Below are positions 7,699-18,619 of a stretch of 64,000 nucleotides of DNA, piece by piece. Every line of letters begins with the position of its first letter. The stretch's first letter is position 1. The position numbers and the translations under genes were made by a program. The notes under the pieces are model-generated. The model was given only the letters and a program-made list of their open reading frames with translations, had not been told where the DNA came from and did no database searches. Source of the DNA: Sulfurimicrobium sp964384915 (GTDB lineage Bacteria; Pseudomonadota; Gammaproteobacteria; Burkholderiales; Sulfuricellaceae); contig CAYLMA010000014.1 of assembly GCA_964384915.1 (NCBI GenBank), positions 13,682-77,681 on the forward strand, given 5' to 3'.

Positions 7699-9195
7699 TT
7701 ACTTAACTAAACTGGAAAATACGCGGCTCTTGGGCAAGCCGAGGCCAAGGAAGAAACTCTCAGAAACCATGACCGCCGACTCGGGACCGGCGAGATAGAC
7801 ATCTCCGGCCCGCAAATCAGGGCGTCCCTCGATAATTTCCTCCAGCATGGCACGCAGGTTTGCCTCGCGTTTGCCGCTCACGGCGCGCAAATCATAACCA
7901 GTGACCCTGGAGGAAAAGGTGAAATTATCCAGCGCATCCGCCCAGGCTCGCCCCATGTTCGGCATGTAGATGCTATCCACATCCGAGCCGATCCAGTAGA
8001 GATGGATGGCTTCGGCCTCATCCAGCGACATGGCGTGTTCAATCAGGCTCTTGATCGGCGCAAAACCCGTGTCGAAAGCAATAAAATACAGCGGACGGGG
8101 TGATTTTTCCTGCAGGATGAATTCCCCCTGCGGACCCTCCACGTCCACCACTTCGCCGGTCTTGAGCTGGTTGAACACGTAATCGGAAAACAGGTTGCCC
8201 GGCAAGCGGCGCACATGAAAGTGCAGATTCCTCTCATCACAGGGGCAACTGGCGATCGGCAAATCGGCCGAGAGCGACTTGCCCAGTTGCAAAGTCGCAT
8301 ACTGCCCCGCCAGGAAGCGCAGGCGGCTGGTCCGCGGCGTCTGCAGATGCAGCAGGGCCATGTTGTGCGAGAGCGGTTCGATTGCCTTGACCTTGGCGGA
8401 TATCTGCTGGAACGGAATGTCCTGGACGCTTCCGGCCACCGGCGCTTCAATTTCCACATCGGTCATTGCGGTGTTGGAACACAATAGTACATATCCCTGG
8501 CTCTTCTGCGTCTCGGGGATCACGTAATCATGGTGGCGGATTTTCTTGATCTGACCCGACACCACTTTAGCCTTGCACAGGCCACAATTACCGTTGCTGC
8601 AGCCATAACTGAGCGGGATGCCGGCGCGCAGCGCACCTTCCAGGATGGAGTCCTGCCCATCGATAAAAAAGTCGTGGCCGCTTGGCAGCACCCGCACATG
8701 GGCCGCCATCACCCGCAGGATGCTGTCTCTTACTGCCAAGGGATTGAGGTAACCCGGCTCCATGGCTGCCGCCGCCTCATCCTTGAGCCAGGCCCTGAAG
8801 CCGGCCATAGAGCTCTTCATCTCGTCTTTGCACTGCCCTTCGATTTCGCCCAATTTGTTTCTTAAACGATCCAGCAGGACATTGAACTGCCGGACCTGCG
8901 TCTGGCTATTGGCCAGTTCCGTGCTCAATTCCGTCACGCGGGCAGCGAGCACTTCCGCCTCCGGGAGGGCGCGCTCGAATACCCGCTTGCCGAACGCCCT
9001 TTCCTTGATGAAACGCACGCGGTCGAACTCGATGTTGTTTTCCAACTGGGCATCCGGGTAGGCCGCCAGAAGATCCTCCACCTTTACCGTGCCATCAAAG
9101 GATGGCATCTCGCCGTTCTGGATCTTTTTTTGCAATGCGCCGCGGGTGACGCCGATCAGGCGTGCCGCGCGGGATAGGGAAAGAAGATGATCCAT
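7699..9195 (-). CDS. HTH - coiled coil - 2Fe-2S ferredoxin - FAD/NAD(P) reductase fusion
   Basis: A 498-residue protein with an unusual architecture. Residues 1-50 look like a MerR/excisionase-type helix-turn-helix (LSLSRAARLIGVTRGALQKK), and residues 70-125 are a predicted coiled coil. Residues 165-245 form a plant-type 2Fe-2S ferredoxin with Cys199, Cys204, Cys207 and Cys239. Residues 255-498 form a ferredoxin-NADP reductase-like FAD and NAD module. Such electron-transfer modules normally drive oxygenases or reductases; the DNA-binding-like head suggests redox-sensing regulation or is a vestige. An AAAGGAG Shine-Dalgarno sequence precedes the ATG. The physiological acceptor is unknown. Confidence 0.8.
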   Translation of the reverse strand: MDHLLSLSRAARLIGVTRGALQKKIQNGEMPSFDGTVKVEDLLAAYPDAQLENNIEFDRVRFIKERAFGKRVFERALPEAEVLAARVTELSTELANSQTQVRQFNVLLDRLRNKLGEIEGQCKDEMKSSMAGFRAWLKDEAAAAMEPGYLNPLAVRDSILRVMAAHVRVLPSGHDFFIDGQDSILEGALRAGIPLSYGCSNGNCGLCKAKVVSGQIKKIRHHDYVIPETQKSQGYVLLCSNTAMTDVEIEAPVAGSVQDIPFQQISAKVKAIEPLSHNMALLHLQTPRTSRLRFLAGQYATLQLGKSLSADLPIASCPCDERNLHFHVRRLPGNLFSDYVFNQLKTGEVVDVEGPQGEFILQEKSPRPLYFIAFDTGFAPIKSLIEHAMSLDEAEAIHLYWIGSDVDSIYMPNMGRAWADALDNFTFSSRVTGYDLRAVSGKREANLRAMLEEIIEGRPDLRAGDVYLAGPESAVMVSESFFLGLGLPKSRVFSSLVK

Positions 9196-9247
9196 GCGAA
9201 GACTCCTTTATAGAGGCAGGAAAATCGTTGCCTGTTATCTTGATACA

Positions 9248-9266
9248 AATGCCAAGCATTCTCAAT
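9248..9266. promoter_or_regulatory. Possible Fur-like operator
   Basis: The 19 bases AATGCCAAGCATTCTCAAT, about 50-70 bases upstream of the ferredoxin-reductase fusion, contain the inverted repeat AATGC-CAA-GCATT and resemble the AATGxxAATxATTCTCATT pattern of proteobacterial Fur boxes. The match is partial, so this is a weak candidate. Iron control would make sense for an Fe-S electron-transfer gene. Confidence 0.3.
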
Positions 9267-9392
9267 ACCATTGTTTTTGAAAATATGCCCCACGCCGGCC
9301 ACCAAGATTGACTTTTACCCGCGCCAAACTTACCCTTGCCCGGTGAATACTCCCGACGCCTGCTGACCCCGCCCTATCCAGGCATTTCCGAA

Positions 9393-10664
9393 ATGAACCC
9401 CGACCACAGTTTGCGCTCTTTACCCGACGAGCACCCATATACTATCCGGCTGAGCGAGGAAGCGGGCCGCTGCGTCGCTTGCGGCCTGTGCGTTCCCCAT
9501 TGCCCGACCTATCGCAAAACCCTCAACGAGGCAGATTCGCCGCGCGGGCGGATTTTCATGATGGCGGCCCTCTTGGAACAGCGCCTGCCGCTTTCGCCCG
9601 AAGTATTGCAGCACCTGGATCTGTGCCTGACTTGCCGCGCCTGCGAGAATGCCTGCCCCTCGCAGGTGCGCTATGGCTGGCTGGCCGACAATATGCGGGC
9701 CTGGATCGAGCCGCAGCGGCACCGCCCGGCGGCACAACAACGGCTGCGGCGCATGCTGTTTGCCACGCTGCGCCGCCCGCGCCGGCTGCGTAGCGCGGCT
9801 TGGCTGCTGCGCGCCTACCAGGCATCCGGTTTGCAGCAACTGGCGCGAAAATCCGGCGCGCTTGCAGCACTCGGCCTGGAGCGGGCCGAGGCGCAACTGC
9901 CCGCCTTGCCAAAAACCCGCCCCCTGCATGGCATGCATGCCGCGCCCGGCACGCCGCGAGGCACCGTTGGCCTGTTTCTTGGATGCGTCGCCCAGCTGAC
10001 CGACGCATCCACCCTGGGCGCAGCCATTTTCATCCTCAACCGGCTGGGCTATAGCGTTGATGTGCCGCGCGCTCAGGCCTGCTGCGGCGCGCTGCACCAA
10101 CACAGCGGCGCCACCGGCGCGGCAAGGGAACTTGCAGACGAAAACCGGCGCGCCTTTGGAACGCCGGCTCTACAGGCCATCCTGCACGCCGCATCCGGCT
10201 GCGGCGCCACCCTGGCCGAGCAGGAGCCCTCTCTGCCGGCGCCCCTGCTTGACGTCAGCACCTTCCTCAGCCAGGCACAGGGCTGGGATCAGGCTCAAGT
10301 ATCGCCATTGCAATTGACCATCGCGGTGCATGAACCCTGTTCCAGCCGCAACGTCCTGCACGACCAGAATGCCGCTTATCAGCTGCTGCAGCGCATTCCC
10401 GGCGCCCGCATCATGCCTCTCGCCGGGAACGACCAGTGCTGCGGCGCGGCGGGCAGCTATGCGCTGGCCCAACCGGAAATGGCAGACTTGCTGTTGCGTG
10501 ATAAAATCGAGGCAATCAAAGTCAGCGGCGCCCGCATCATCGCCACTTCCAATCCGGGCTGCGCCATGCATCTGGCAGCCGGACTCAGGGCAGAGGGCAT
10601 CGCAATCGAAGTGCTGCACCCGGTGCGCCTGGTGGCACGGCAAATGGGATATGAAAATGCTTGA
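9393..10664 (+). CDS. glcF: Glycolate oxidase iron-sulfur subunit GlcF-like
   Basis: A 423-residue Fe-S/CCG-domain protein. Two 4Fe-4S motifs are present near the N-terminus (CVACGLCVPHCPT and CLTCRACENACPS). Two CCG domains follow (ACCGALHQHSG and QCCGAAGSYAL), as in GlcF, LutA and HdrB-type proteins. In glycolate oxidase it passes electrons from GlcD and GlcE to quinone; no glcD or glcE is adjacent, so the true partner is uncertain. The ATG at 9393 was chosen over an upstream TTG that would add 19 poorly conserved residues. Its end overlaps coq7 by a few bases, indicating coupled translation. Confidence 0.85.
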   Translation: MNPDHSLRSLPDEHPYTIRLSEEAGRCVACGLCVPHCPTYRKTLNEADSPRGRIFMMAALLEQRLPLSPEVLQHLDLCLTCRACENACPSQVRYGWLADNMRAWIEPQRHRPAAQQRLRRMLFATLRRPRRLRSAAWLLRAYQASGLQQLARKSGALAALGLERAEAQLPALPKTRPLHGMHAAPGTPRGTVGLFLGCVAQLTDASTLGAAIFILNRLGYSVDVPRAQACCGALHQHSGATGAARELADENRRAFGTPALQAILHAASGCGATLAEQEPSLPAPLLDVSTFLSQAQGWDQAQVSPLQLTIAVHEPCSSRNVLHDQNAAYQLLQRIPGARIMPLAGNDQCCGAAGSYALAQPEMADLLLRDKIEAIKVSGARIIATSNPGCAMHLAAGLRAEGIAIEVLHPVRLVARQMGYENA

Positions 10665-11283
10665 TCTGAACAAAGTCATCACCGAATTCGACAAGGGCCT
10701 GCGCACCCTGTTCGCCCACGCCCCCACTCTGCGCCCCCTGCCGGGCAAGGACATTCCAGATGCGGAACTGAGCGCGGAAGAGAAACGCCATGCCGCGTCG
10801 CTCATGCGCATCAACCACAGCGGCGAAATATGCGCCCAGGCCCTGTATCAGGGGCAGGCGCTCACCGCCCGCAACCAGGAAGTGAAAGCCGCGCTGGAAC
10901 AAGCCGCGTGGGAAGAAACCGAGCATCTCAACTGGACCGAAACACGCATTGCCGAACTGGGAGGGCGCACCAGCCTGCTCAACCCGCTGTGGTACAGCGG
11001 CTCTCTCGCCCTGGGCGCGCTGGCTGGGGCGCTTGGAGACAAGTGGAATCTGGGTTTTCTGGCGGAAACCGAACGCCAGGTGGAAAGACATCTGGACAGT
11101 CATCTCGGCCTGCTTCCCCAACAGGACGAAAAAAGCCGCGCCATTCTGGAGCAGATGAAGAGCGACGAAATCCAGCATGCCAACACTGCGCTGGAACACG
11201 GCGGTGCTGAGCTTCCTCCGCCGGTGAAGGCGGCAATGAAACTGTCATCGAAGATCATGACCAAAACGGCTTACTGGGTTTGA
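10657..11283 (+). CDS. coq7: Ubiquinone biosynthesis hydroxylase Coq7
   Basis: A 208-residue di-iron carboxylate monooxygenase that hydroxylates the penultimate ubiquinone precursor. The iron ligands are visible as two sets of E and ExxH: LMRINHSGEICAQALY, WEETEHLNWTE, ETERQVERHLDSHLG and MKSDEIQHANTA. The hydrophobic membrane-association segment WYSGSLALGALAGALGD lies between them. The start overlaps the end of glcF (ATG at 10657; a second ATG at 10651 is also possible). Presence of Coq7 implies ubiquinone-dependent aerobic or facultative respiration. Confidence 0.95.
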   Translation: MLDLNKVITEFDKGLRTLFAHAPTLRPLPGKDIPDAELSAEEKRHAASLMRINHSGEICAQALYQGQALTARNQEVKAALEQAAWEETEHLNWTETRIAELGGRTSLLNPLWYSGSLALGALAGALGDKWNLGFLAETERQVERHLDSHLGLLPQQDEKSRAILEQMKSDEIQHANTALEHGGAELPPPVKAAMKLSSKIMTKTAYWV

Positions 11284-11285
11284 GC

Positions 11286-11603
11286 ATGGGAAGCTTCGCA
11301 GAAAACCTGGCGCAACTGGCCGATGCGGATAATTTCTCGAAACTGGAATTATTCGACGCCGCAGGCAAATCGGTCGCAGTGATCGAAAACAAACCCGGCA
11401 GCCAGGGCTCTCTCCGGGTGTATCTCCACCTTGCGGAAAAGTGGGGCGCCATCAATCCGGATGCAGCGCAGGAAGGGCTAACGCTTTACGCCGAGCATAC
11501 CGGCGACGCGCGGCGGAATCCCGGCAAGCATCCCAACATCGACCGCCTGTTCGAAATTATCGCCAGCGGAGCCACTTATTCCATACACCTCACCCCCGCA
11601 TAG
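11286..11603 (+). CDS. Small conserved protein, DUF2322-like
   Basis: A 105-residue cytoplasmic protein without a signal peptide or membrane segment. Stretches such as LELFDAAGKSVAVIENKPGS and SLRVYLHLAEKWGAI recall the DUF2322 family of beta- and gammaproteobacteria, whose function is unknown; this family name is from memory and not verified. The start codon falls three bases after the coq7 stop, so it is part of the glcF-coq7 transcript. An upstream TTG at 11280 is less likely. Confidence 0.65.
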   Translation: MGSFAENLAQLADADNFSKLELFDAAGKSVAVIENKPGSQGSLRVYLHLAEKWGAINPDAAQEGLTLYAEHTGDARRNPGKHPNIDRLFEIIASGATYSIHLTPA

Positions 11604-11618
11604 CCGGTTCAGGTCTTT

Positions 11619-12305
11619 GTGGCATTGAAAAAAATCGTCCTGATCCCGCTTCTGCTTGCCGCAGTGGCGCTGACAGCCGTGCTGCTGCGATCCGGTGACA
11701 CAGAGCGCAAGGCTCAGCCTGTCTCCGGGCTGCCGTGGCAAATCGACATATTGCCGGACGGCAACTCGAAGGTCTTCGGCCTGACGCTCACGCAGAGCAC
11801 GCTCGGCAATGCGCGCGAACATTTCGGCCCGGACATGGAAATCGCCGTGATCGCCAGGCGGGAAGAAACGGGCTCGCTGGAGGCTTACTACGGCCGGGTC
11901 ACCACGGGCGTGCTCACAGGGAAAATGGTCCTGGTCGCGGATCTGGACAAGGAAAGCGTGGAGCGCATGCGCCAGAATGCGGGAAAAAGCAGCTTTACCG
12001 AAAGCAGCGCGAAGAAATACACCCTCAGCCCGGAAGACCTGGCGCTCGCCTACGCCGCCCCTGTCGGCAGCATCACCTTCATCCCCTCCGCCAGTTTTGA
12101 CGAAGAGACCGCCCTTGCCCGCTTCGGCCCGCCGGGCGAACGCATCCGCGCTTCCGAACAGGTGGAGCACCTGCTCTACCCGGGCAAGGGGCTTGCGCTC
12201 ACGCTGGACAGCAAGGGCAAGGAGCTGCTGCAGTACGTCGCACCGCGAAACTTCGCGCGGCTGCGCGACCCCCTGCTAAGCCAGCGTGACGCGGCGCACA
12301 AGTAG
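11619..12305 (+). CDS. Membrane-anchored protein of unknown function
   Basis: A 228-residue protein read from a GTG codon. The N-terminus LKKIVLIPLLLAAVALTAVLL is a membrane anchor or uncleaved signal sequence, and the rest should be periplasmic. Two segments look alike: LTQSTLGNAREHFGP and SFDEETALARFGPPGERI. Each is followed by beta-strand-like sequence, hinting at two related domains similar in style to the SmpA/BamE fold; this is inference only. It is last in the glcF-coq7 group, 15 bases after the DUF2322-like gene, and is followed by a palindromic region that may end transcription. Confidence 0.6.
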   Translation: MALKKIVLIPLLLAAVALTAVLLRSGDTERKAQPVSGLPWQIDILPDGNSKVFGLTLTQSTLGNAREHFGPDMEIAVIARREETGSLEAYYGRVTTGVLTGKMVLVADLDKESVERMRQNAGKSSFTESSAKKYTLSPEDLALAYAAPVGSITFIPSASFDEETALARFGPPGERIRASEQVEHLLYPGKGLALTLDSKGKELLQYVAPRNFARLRDPLLSQRDAAHK

Positions 12306-12344
12306 GCAGTCACGTTGTATGCCTGGTTGCATGACGGGCCAAAG

Positions 12345-12370
12345 CCCGACATGTCGGGTTGAAACCCGAC
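12345..12370. repeat. GTCGGG/CCCGAC palindromic repeat
   Basis: Two overlapping palindromes occupy the gap between convergent genes: CCCGACATGTCGGG at 12345-12358 (a perfect 14-base palindrome) and GTCGGGTT-GA-AACCCGAC at 12353-12370. The core followed by CTACG resembles a dispersed TGTCGGGTT...AACCCGACCTACG repeat seen in many proteobacteria. It could act as a bidirectional transcription barrier. Confidence 0.65.
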
Positions 12371-12421
12371 CTACGTTTCCCTCAATGTCCTGACTGCCAG
12401 GATGCCCCCGAGACCCAGGAA

Positions 12422-13197
12422 TTAGGCCTGGGTGCCGCCGGCTTGCTGGATTCTTCGCAGGATAGGCACAACCAGCTTCGCTTCATCCGCGTGCTGCAAA
12501 GCCCGCGCCAACCGGGCAGGCGCGCTGCGGCCGGTGCACAAGTGCGCCGGGTCGGCTTCGATGGCCTCCACCATGCCTTCGATCAGGCGCGCCAGATCGT
12601 TTTTCTGGCCTGTCAGCCAGTCCTGGATCTGCACCACTTCCTGCGCCACACTGCCGGCAAAATCGCGCTGTTGCCGCCATAAATCGCCGACGTTGCCGCC
12701 GCTTCTGAGACCGGCGATATTGGTGGTGAGAATATACACATTCTTGCGCACCAATTCGTAGGCCAGATCCTGCACTGAAGGGATTCCACGGCAGGGGATG
12801 TCTATGGACTGCAAGGCGGCCAGCACGGCTTCCGTTGCCGGGCCAAACACCGGCGAGGGAATCAGCGGCTTGGCATCGCTGCCCTTCTTCTTTTCGAACC
12901 ACACCGGAATCACGGTGGGATCAATGACCCCGTGCCGTTCCCAGTCGCGCGGCAGCAACTCGTTCTGGATCAGGCCGATGCGGTTTCTCCACTGCGGCGG
13001 CAGGGCGGCCAGAACCGTATGCAGATCCGGCTCGGCCACCGCCACCAGCACCAGAACCGGTTCAGGGTGGCGGGCGGCGGCAATATCCAGGTCGTCGCCG
13101 CGATTGACAGGCACCACCACAAAGCCGGCACGCAGGAAACCGCCCGCAAAAACGCGCCCCAGCTGCCCCAGGCCGATGATGACGATGGTCTGTTCCA

Positions 13198-13201
<4 letters not shown>
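12422..13201 (-). CDS. NAD(P)-binding Rossmann-fold protein, function unknown
   Basis: A 259-residue protein beginning with a Rossmann dinucleotide motif, TIVIIGLGQLGRVFAGGFL, and a following acidic-type loop (VNRGDDLD), similar to the start of ketopantoate reductases and prephenate or 6-phosphogluconate dehydrogenases. The rest gives no confident match; the C-terminal region is alpha-helical (VRKNVYILTTNIAGL). Its start overlaps the ybiT stop (TGATG arrangement), so it is translationally coupled to the ABC-F gene. The substrate cannot be named from the sequence. Confidence 0.6.
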
Positions 13202-14805
<1,604 letters not shown>

Positions 14806-14854
14806 TTTATAGCCCGTTCGCGAAAAAATGTGCTTATTATAGCAACTTGCGACG

Positions 14855-17800
14855 ATGAAACGCTGCTATCTGGCTCAACCCCTTGCGATGCAACGAAAAA
14901 ACATGCCGCCACCCGCCCCGCCCCCCCCCGCCCCCTGGGTGAGGCTTTCGGTCGGACAGAAACTGGCGGCTATTTTTTTCGCTTTTTTCCTCGTTACCGC
15001 CGCCGGCCTGCTTCTGGTGGAAACCCTCTACAACAGCGTGGCGGATGCTTCCCGGCTGGTCAACGATAGCGGCAAGCTGCGTTACCTGAGCCAGAGACTG
15101 GCCTATTACACCGCCGAATCCGCGTTGCAGAAACGCCCCAGCGCCGGGATTCCGGCCCTGATGCAGCGCTTTGACGCCACGCTCGCGCAAGTCGAACAAG
15201 AGAGCAGCAAGCTGCACCCCCTGCTGTTGCGGCAAAGCGGGGAACTGGCTGCCGAACTCGGAGCGGTGCGCGCAAGCTGGCTCACCTTCCGCCAGACGCT
15301 GGAAAAATCCCTGTCCGATTCCGCCACCATCCTGGGGACGGGCGACCTGCCCCGCCTCAGCCGGGAAACCGATGCCATCCTGGAACGCGCCGACCGCGTG
15401 GTGGGCACGCTCACCGAGGCGGCGCAACGCACGCACCGCCAAATCAACTGGCTGATTGCCGGCGTGGTGGCGCTCAACCTGGCGTTTCTCGTCACCCTCG
15501 TGGCCTACGCGCGCTGGCGCATCGTCACGCCGCTGGTCACGGTCACCGACATGGTGAGGCGCTTCGCCGCGGGGGACCGCAGCGTGCGGCTGACAAACCA
15601 CCGCCACGATGAAATCGGCGAACTGATACGCGGCTTCAACCAGGGCGCCGAGCAGATGGAAAACCAGATCGACGAGATCTCCCGCCTGGCGGAGATTCTC
15701 GAAGCCACGCCGGATTTCGTCGCCACCGCCACGCCGGACGGCAAGATTCTGTCCGCCAACCGGGCGGCGCGCAAAATCCTCGGCATCGGCGCCGACGAGG
15801 ATATCGCCGGGACGCCTATCGCCACCTTTCTTCCCGAATGGGCATTCAGGGTAATCGAGCAGGAAGGCATACCCACCTCGATGCGGGAAGGGCACTGGGA
15901 GGGCGAAACCGCCCTGCTGAGCAGGGAGGGAAAAGAAATCCCGGTTTCCCAGGTGATTCTGTCCCATCGCACTGCGGACGGAAAGCTCGCCTACCTGTCC
16001 ACCATCATGCGCGACCTCAGCGAACATAAACGGACGGAAAGCGAGTTGCGCAAGCTCACCCAGGCACTGGAACAGAGCGCCAACACCATCATCATCACGG
16101 ATCGCGATGGCGTGATCGAATACGTCAACCCCTATTTCTACGCCCTGACCGGCTATAGCCGCGAGGAAATTATCGGCCACAATCCGCGCGTGTGGCAATC
16201 TGGCGAAACGCCGAAGGAGACCTATCGCGAAATGTGGCAAACCATTCTTGCCGGCGAGGTATGGCGCGGGGAACTGCACAACCGCAAAAAGAACGGCGAG
16301 CTGTACTGGGAAGCCGCCACGCTTTCCCCGGTCAAGGACGAAAAGGGGGAAATCACCCACTTCGTCGGCGTCAAGCAGGACATCACCAGCCGCAAGGAAG
16401 CGGAGGAGAAATTGCGGCTATGGAAACGGGCGCTCGAATCGAGCGTCAATGCCATCACCATCACCGACGCCACCCACCCGGATTTTCCCTACGTCTATGT
16501 CAACCCCGCATTCGAGCGCATCACCGGCTACAGCGCTGCCGAAGCGCTGGGGAAGAACGGGCGTTTCCTGCAGAACCAGGATACCGACCAGCCCGAGCTG
16601 GAGAACATACGCCGCGCTGCGAAGGAACAGCGCGACGGCAGGGCGCTGCTGCGCAATTACCGCAAGGATGGCAGCCTGTTCTGGAACGAGCTTTACATTT
16701 CGCCGGTGCGCAACGATGCGGGACAGGTCACCCACTACATCGGCATCCAGAACGACGTGACCGAACGCAAGCAGTATGAGGAGCAACTGGCCTACCAGTC
16801 CGCCCACGACACCCTGACCCGCTTGCCCAACCGCAACCTGGCCCAGGACCGCCTGGCCCAGGGCATCATCTTCGCCCGCCGCGCCAATCGGCAACTCGCC
16901 TTGCTGTTCGTGGACATCGACAACTTCAAGGTGATCAACGATAGTCTGGGGCACAATGTGGGCGACCATTTGCTGCAAGTCATGGCGCAGCGCATCAGTG
17001 ACAGTGTGCGTGGCGGCGATACCGTGGCTAGGCTGGGAGGCGATGACTTTGCGGTGGTCCTCACCGATGTTTCACAGGAGGAGGATATTTCGCGCGTTGC
17101 GCACAAGATTCTTGCCGCCATTGCAAAGCCTGCCATGATCGAGTCCCACCAGCTGACCGTCACCTGCAGCATCGGCATCAGCCTGTTCCCCCGTGACGGC
17201 GAGGATGCGTCAACCCTGCTGAAAAATGCGGATGCCGCCATGTACAAGGCCAAAGAACAGGGCCGCAACAGCATCCAGTACTACACCGCCGAGATCAATA
17301 GCCGTGTTTTCCAGCGCCTGATGCTGGAAAACAGCCTGCGCGCCGCGCTGGAACGCAATGAATTTGCGCTCCACTACCAGCCCCAGGTCAGCCTGCTGAC
17401 CGGCCAGATGATCGGCATGGAGGCACTGCTGCGCTGGCGCCACGCCGAGCTGGGCATGATCTCACCCGTCAACTTTATCCCTCTGGCGGAAGATACCGGC
17501 CTGATCATTCCCATCGGCGCCTGGGTGCTGCATACCGCCTGCAAGCAAACCAAGGCATGGCATGATGCGGGCCTGCCGCCGGTGCGCATCGCAGTGAACA
17601 TTTCAGGCCGCCAATTCCGTGAAAACATCCCGCAACTGGTGGAACAAGTCCTGGTGGAAAGCGGGCTTCCCCCCCAGTACCTGGAACTGGAAATTACCGA
17701 AAGCGTGGCCATGCAGCACGCCGAAACCACGGAGCAAACGCTGGGCGCGTTGCGTGACATGGGTGTCAGGCTGTCGATCGACGACTTCGGCACCGGCTAT

Positions 17801-18562
17801 TCCAGCCTCAGCTACCTCAAACGTTTCCCCATCAACAAGCTCAAACTGGACCAATCGTTCGTACGCGACATTATTTCCGATCCGGATGATGCCGCCATCT
17901 CATCGGCCATCATCGCCCTCGCTCACGGCATGAAACTCGAGGTGATCGCAGAAGGCGTGGAAACAGAAAGCCAGTTGAGCTTTCTGCGCAACCACGGCTG
18001 CGACGCCATCCAGGGCTACCATTTCAGCCGCCCCGTGGCGCCGGGCCAAATGGAGCAGCTGTTGCGCGACGGCCGCCACCTTGATCTCCCTGGCATGGCG
18101 GAAGGCCCGGCGCGCACCCTGCTGCTGGTGGACGACGAGCCCAACATCCTTGCCGCACTGCAACGCCTGCTGCGCCATGACGATTATCGTATCCTGACCG
18201 CGAGCGGGCCTGCTGCAGGATTCGAGATCCTGGCCCGGACGCCCGTGGACGTCATCCTCTCCGACCAGCGCATGCCCGAGATGAGCGGCACCGAGTTCCT
18301 CAGCCGGGTCCGTGAAATGTACCCGAACATGGTGCGCATGGTACTTTCCGGCTATGCCGACCTGGCCAGCATTGCCGAGGCGGTAAACCGCGGCGCCATT
18401 TACAAATTCATCACCAAGCCGTGGGAGGATGACGCATTGCGCGCGCAAGTCGCCGAGGCTTTCCGCTATCATGAAATGATGTCAGCCAAGGATGAATCCC
18501 TCGAACAGGCTAAAATAGGCAACTCGGTTGATCTTTTTTCAGGGCCTGATTTCCCCGCCTGA
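14855..18562 (+). CDS. Composite c-di-GMP signalling protein: PilJ-HAMP-PAS3-GGDEF-EAL-REC
   Basis: A 1235-residue membrane protein. Between two membrane segments (about residues 38-60 and 208-230) lies a PilJ/NarX-like periplasmic domain (GKLRYLSQRLAYYT), followed by HAMP (about 231-283). Three PAS domains cover roughly 277-645. GGDEF spans about 647-810 with GGDDF at 728-732 and an RxxD inhibitory site (RGGD at 719). EAL spans about 815-1068 with MEALLRW, ELEITES, DDFGTGYSS, EVIAEGVET and IQGYHF, all consistent with active phosphodiesterase. A C-terminal REC domain has the phospho-acceptor Asp in ILSDQRMPEMSG. The third PAS matches the LOV consensus but has Gly569 in place of the photoactive Cys. 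GGDDF rather than GGDEF makes cyclase activity uncertain. No Shine-Dalgarno sequence is clear; ATG codons at 14888 and 14903 are alternatives. Confidence 0.93.
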   Translation: MKRCYLAQPLAMQRKNMPPPAPPPPAPWVRLSVGQKLAAIFFAFFLVTAAGLLLVETLYNSVADASRLVNDSGKLRYLSQRLAYYTAESALQKRPSAGIPALMQRFDATLAQVEQESSKLHPLLLRQSGELAAELGAVRASWLTFRQTLEKSLSDSATILGTGDLPRLSRETDAILERADRVVGTLTEAAQRTHRQINWLIAGVVALNLAFLVTLVAYARWRIVTPLVTVTDMVRRFAAGDRSVRLTNHRHDEIGELIRGFNQGAEQMENQIDEISRLAEILEATPDFVATATPDGKILSANRAARKILGIGADEDIAGTPIATFLPEWAFRVIEQEGIPTSMREGHWEGETALLSREGKEIPVSQVILSHRTADGKLAYLSTIMRDLSEHKRTESELRKLTQALEQSANTIIITDRDGVIEYVNPYFYALTGYSREEIIGHNPRVWQSGETPKETYREMWQTILAGEVWRGELHNRKKNGELYWEAATLSPVKDEKGEITHFVGVKQDITSRKEAEEKLRLWKRALESSVNAITITDATHPDFPYVYVNPAFERITGYSAAEALGKNGRFLQNQDTDQPELENIRRAAKEQRDGRALLRNYRKDGSLFWNELYISPVRNDAGQVTHYIGIQNDVTERKQYEEQLAYQSAHDTLTRLPNRNLAQDRLAQGIIFARRANRQLALLFVDIDNFKVINDSLGHNVGDHLLQVMAQRISDSVRGGDTVARLGGDDFAVVLTDVSQEEDISRVAHKILAAIAKPAMIESHQLTVTCSIGISLFPRDGEDASTLLKNADAAMYKAKEQGRNSIQYYTAEINSRVFQRLMLENSLRAALERNEFALHYQPQVSLLTGQMIGMEALLRWRHAELGMISPVNFIPLAEDTGLIIPIGAWVLHTACKQTKAWHDAGLPPVRIAVNISGRQFRENIPQLVEQVLVESGLPPQYLELEITESVAMQHAETTEQTLGALRDMGVRLSIDDFGTGYSSLSYLKRFPINKLKLDQSFVRDIISDPDDAAISSAIIALAHGMKLEVIAEGVETESQLSFLRNHGCDAIQGYHFSRPVAPGQMEQLLRDGRHLDLPGMAEGPARTLLLVDDEPNILAALQRLLRHDDYRILTASGPAAGFEILARTPVDVILSDQRMPEMSGTEFLSRVREMYPNMVRMVLSGYADLASIAEAVNRGAIYKFITKPWEDDALRAQVAEAFRYHEMMSAKDESLEQAKIGNSVDLFSGPDFPA

Positions 18563-18619
18563 CGAAACAAGCCACATCCGCTACAATTGTTATGATCCCC
18601 ATCCGGCATATTCCAGTCT

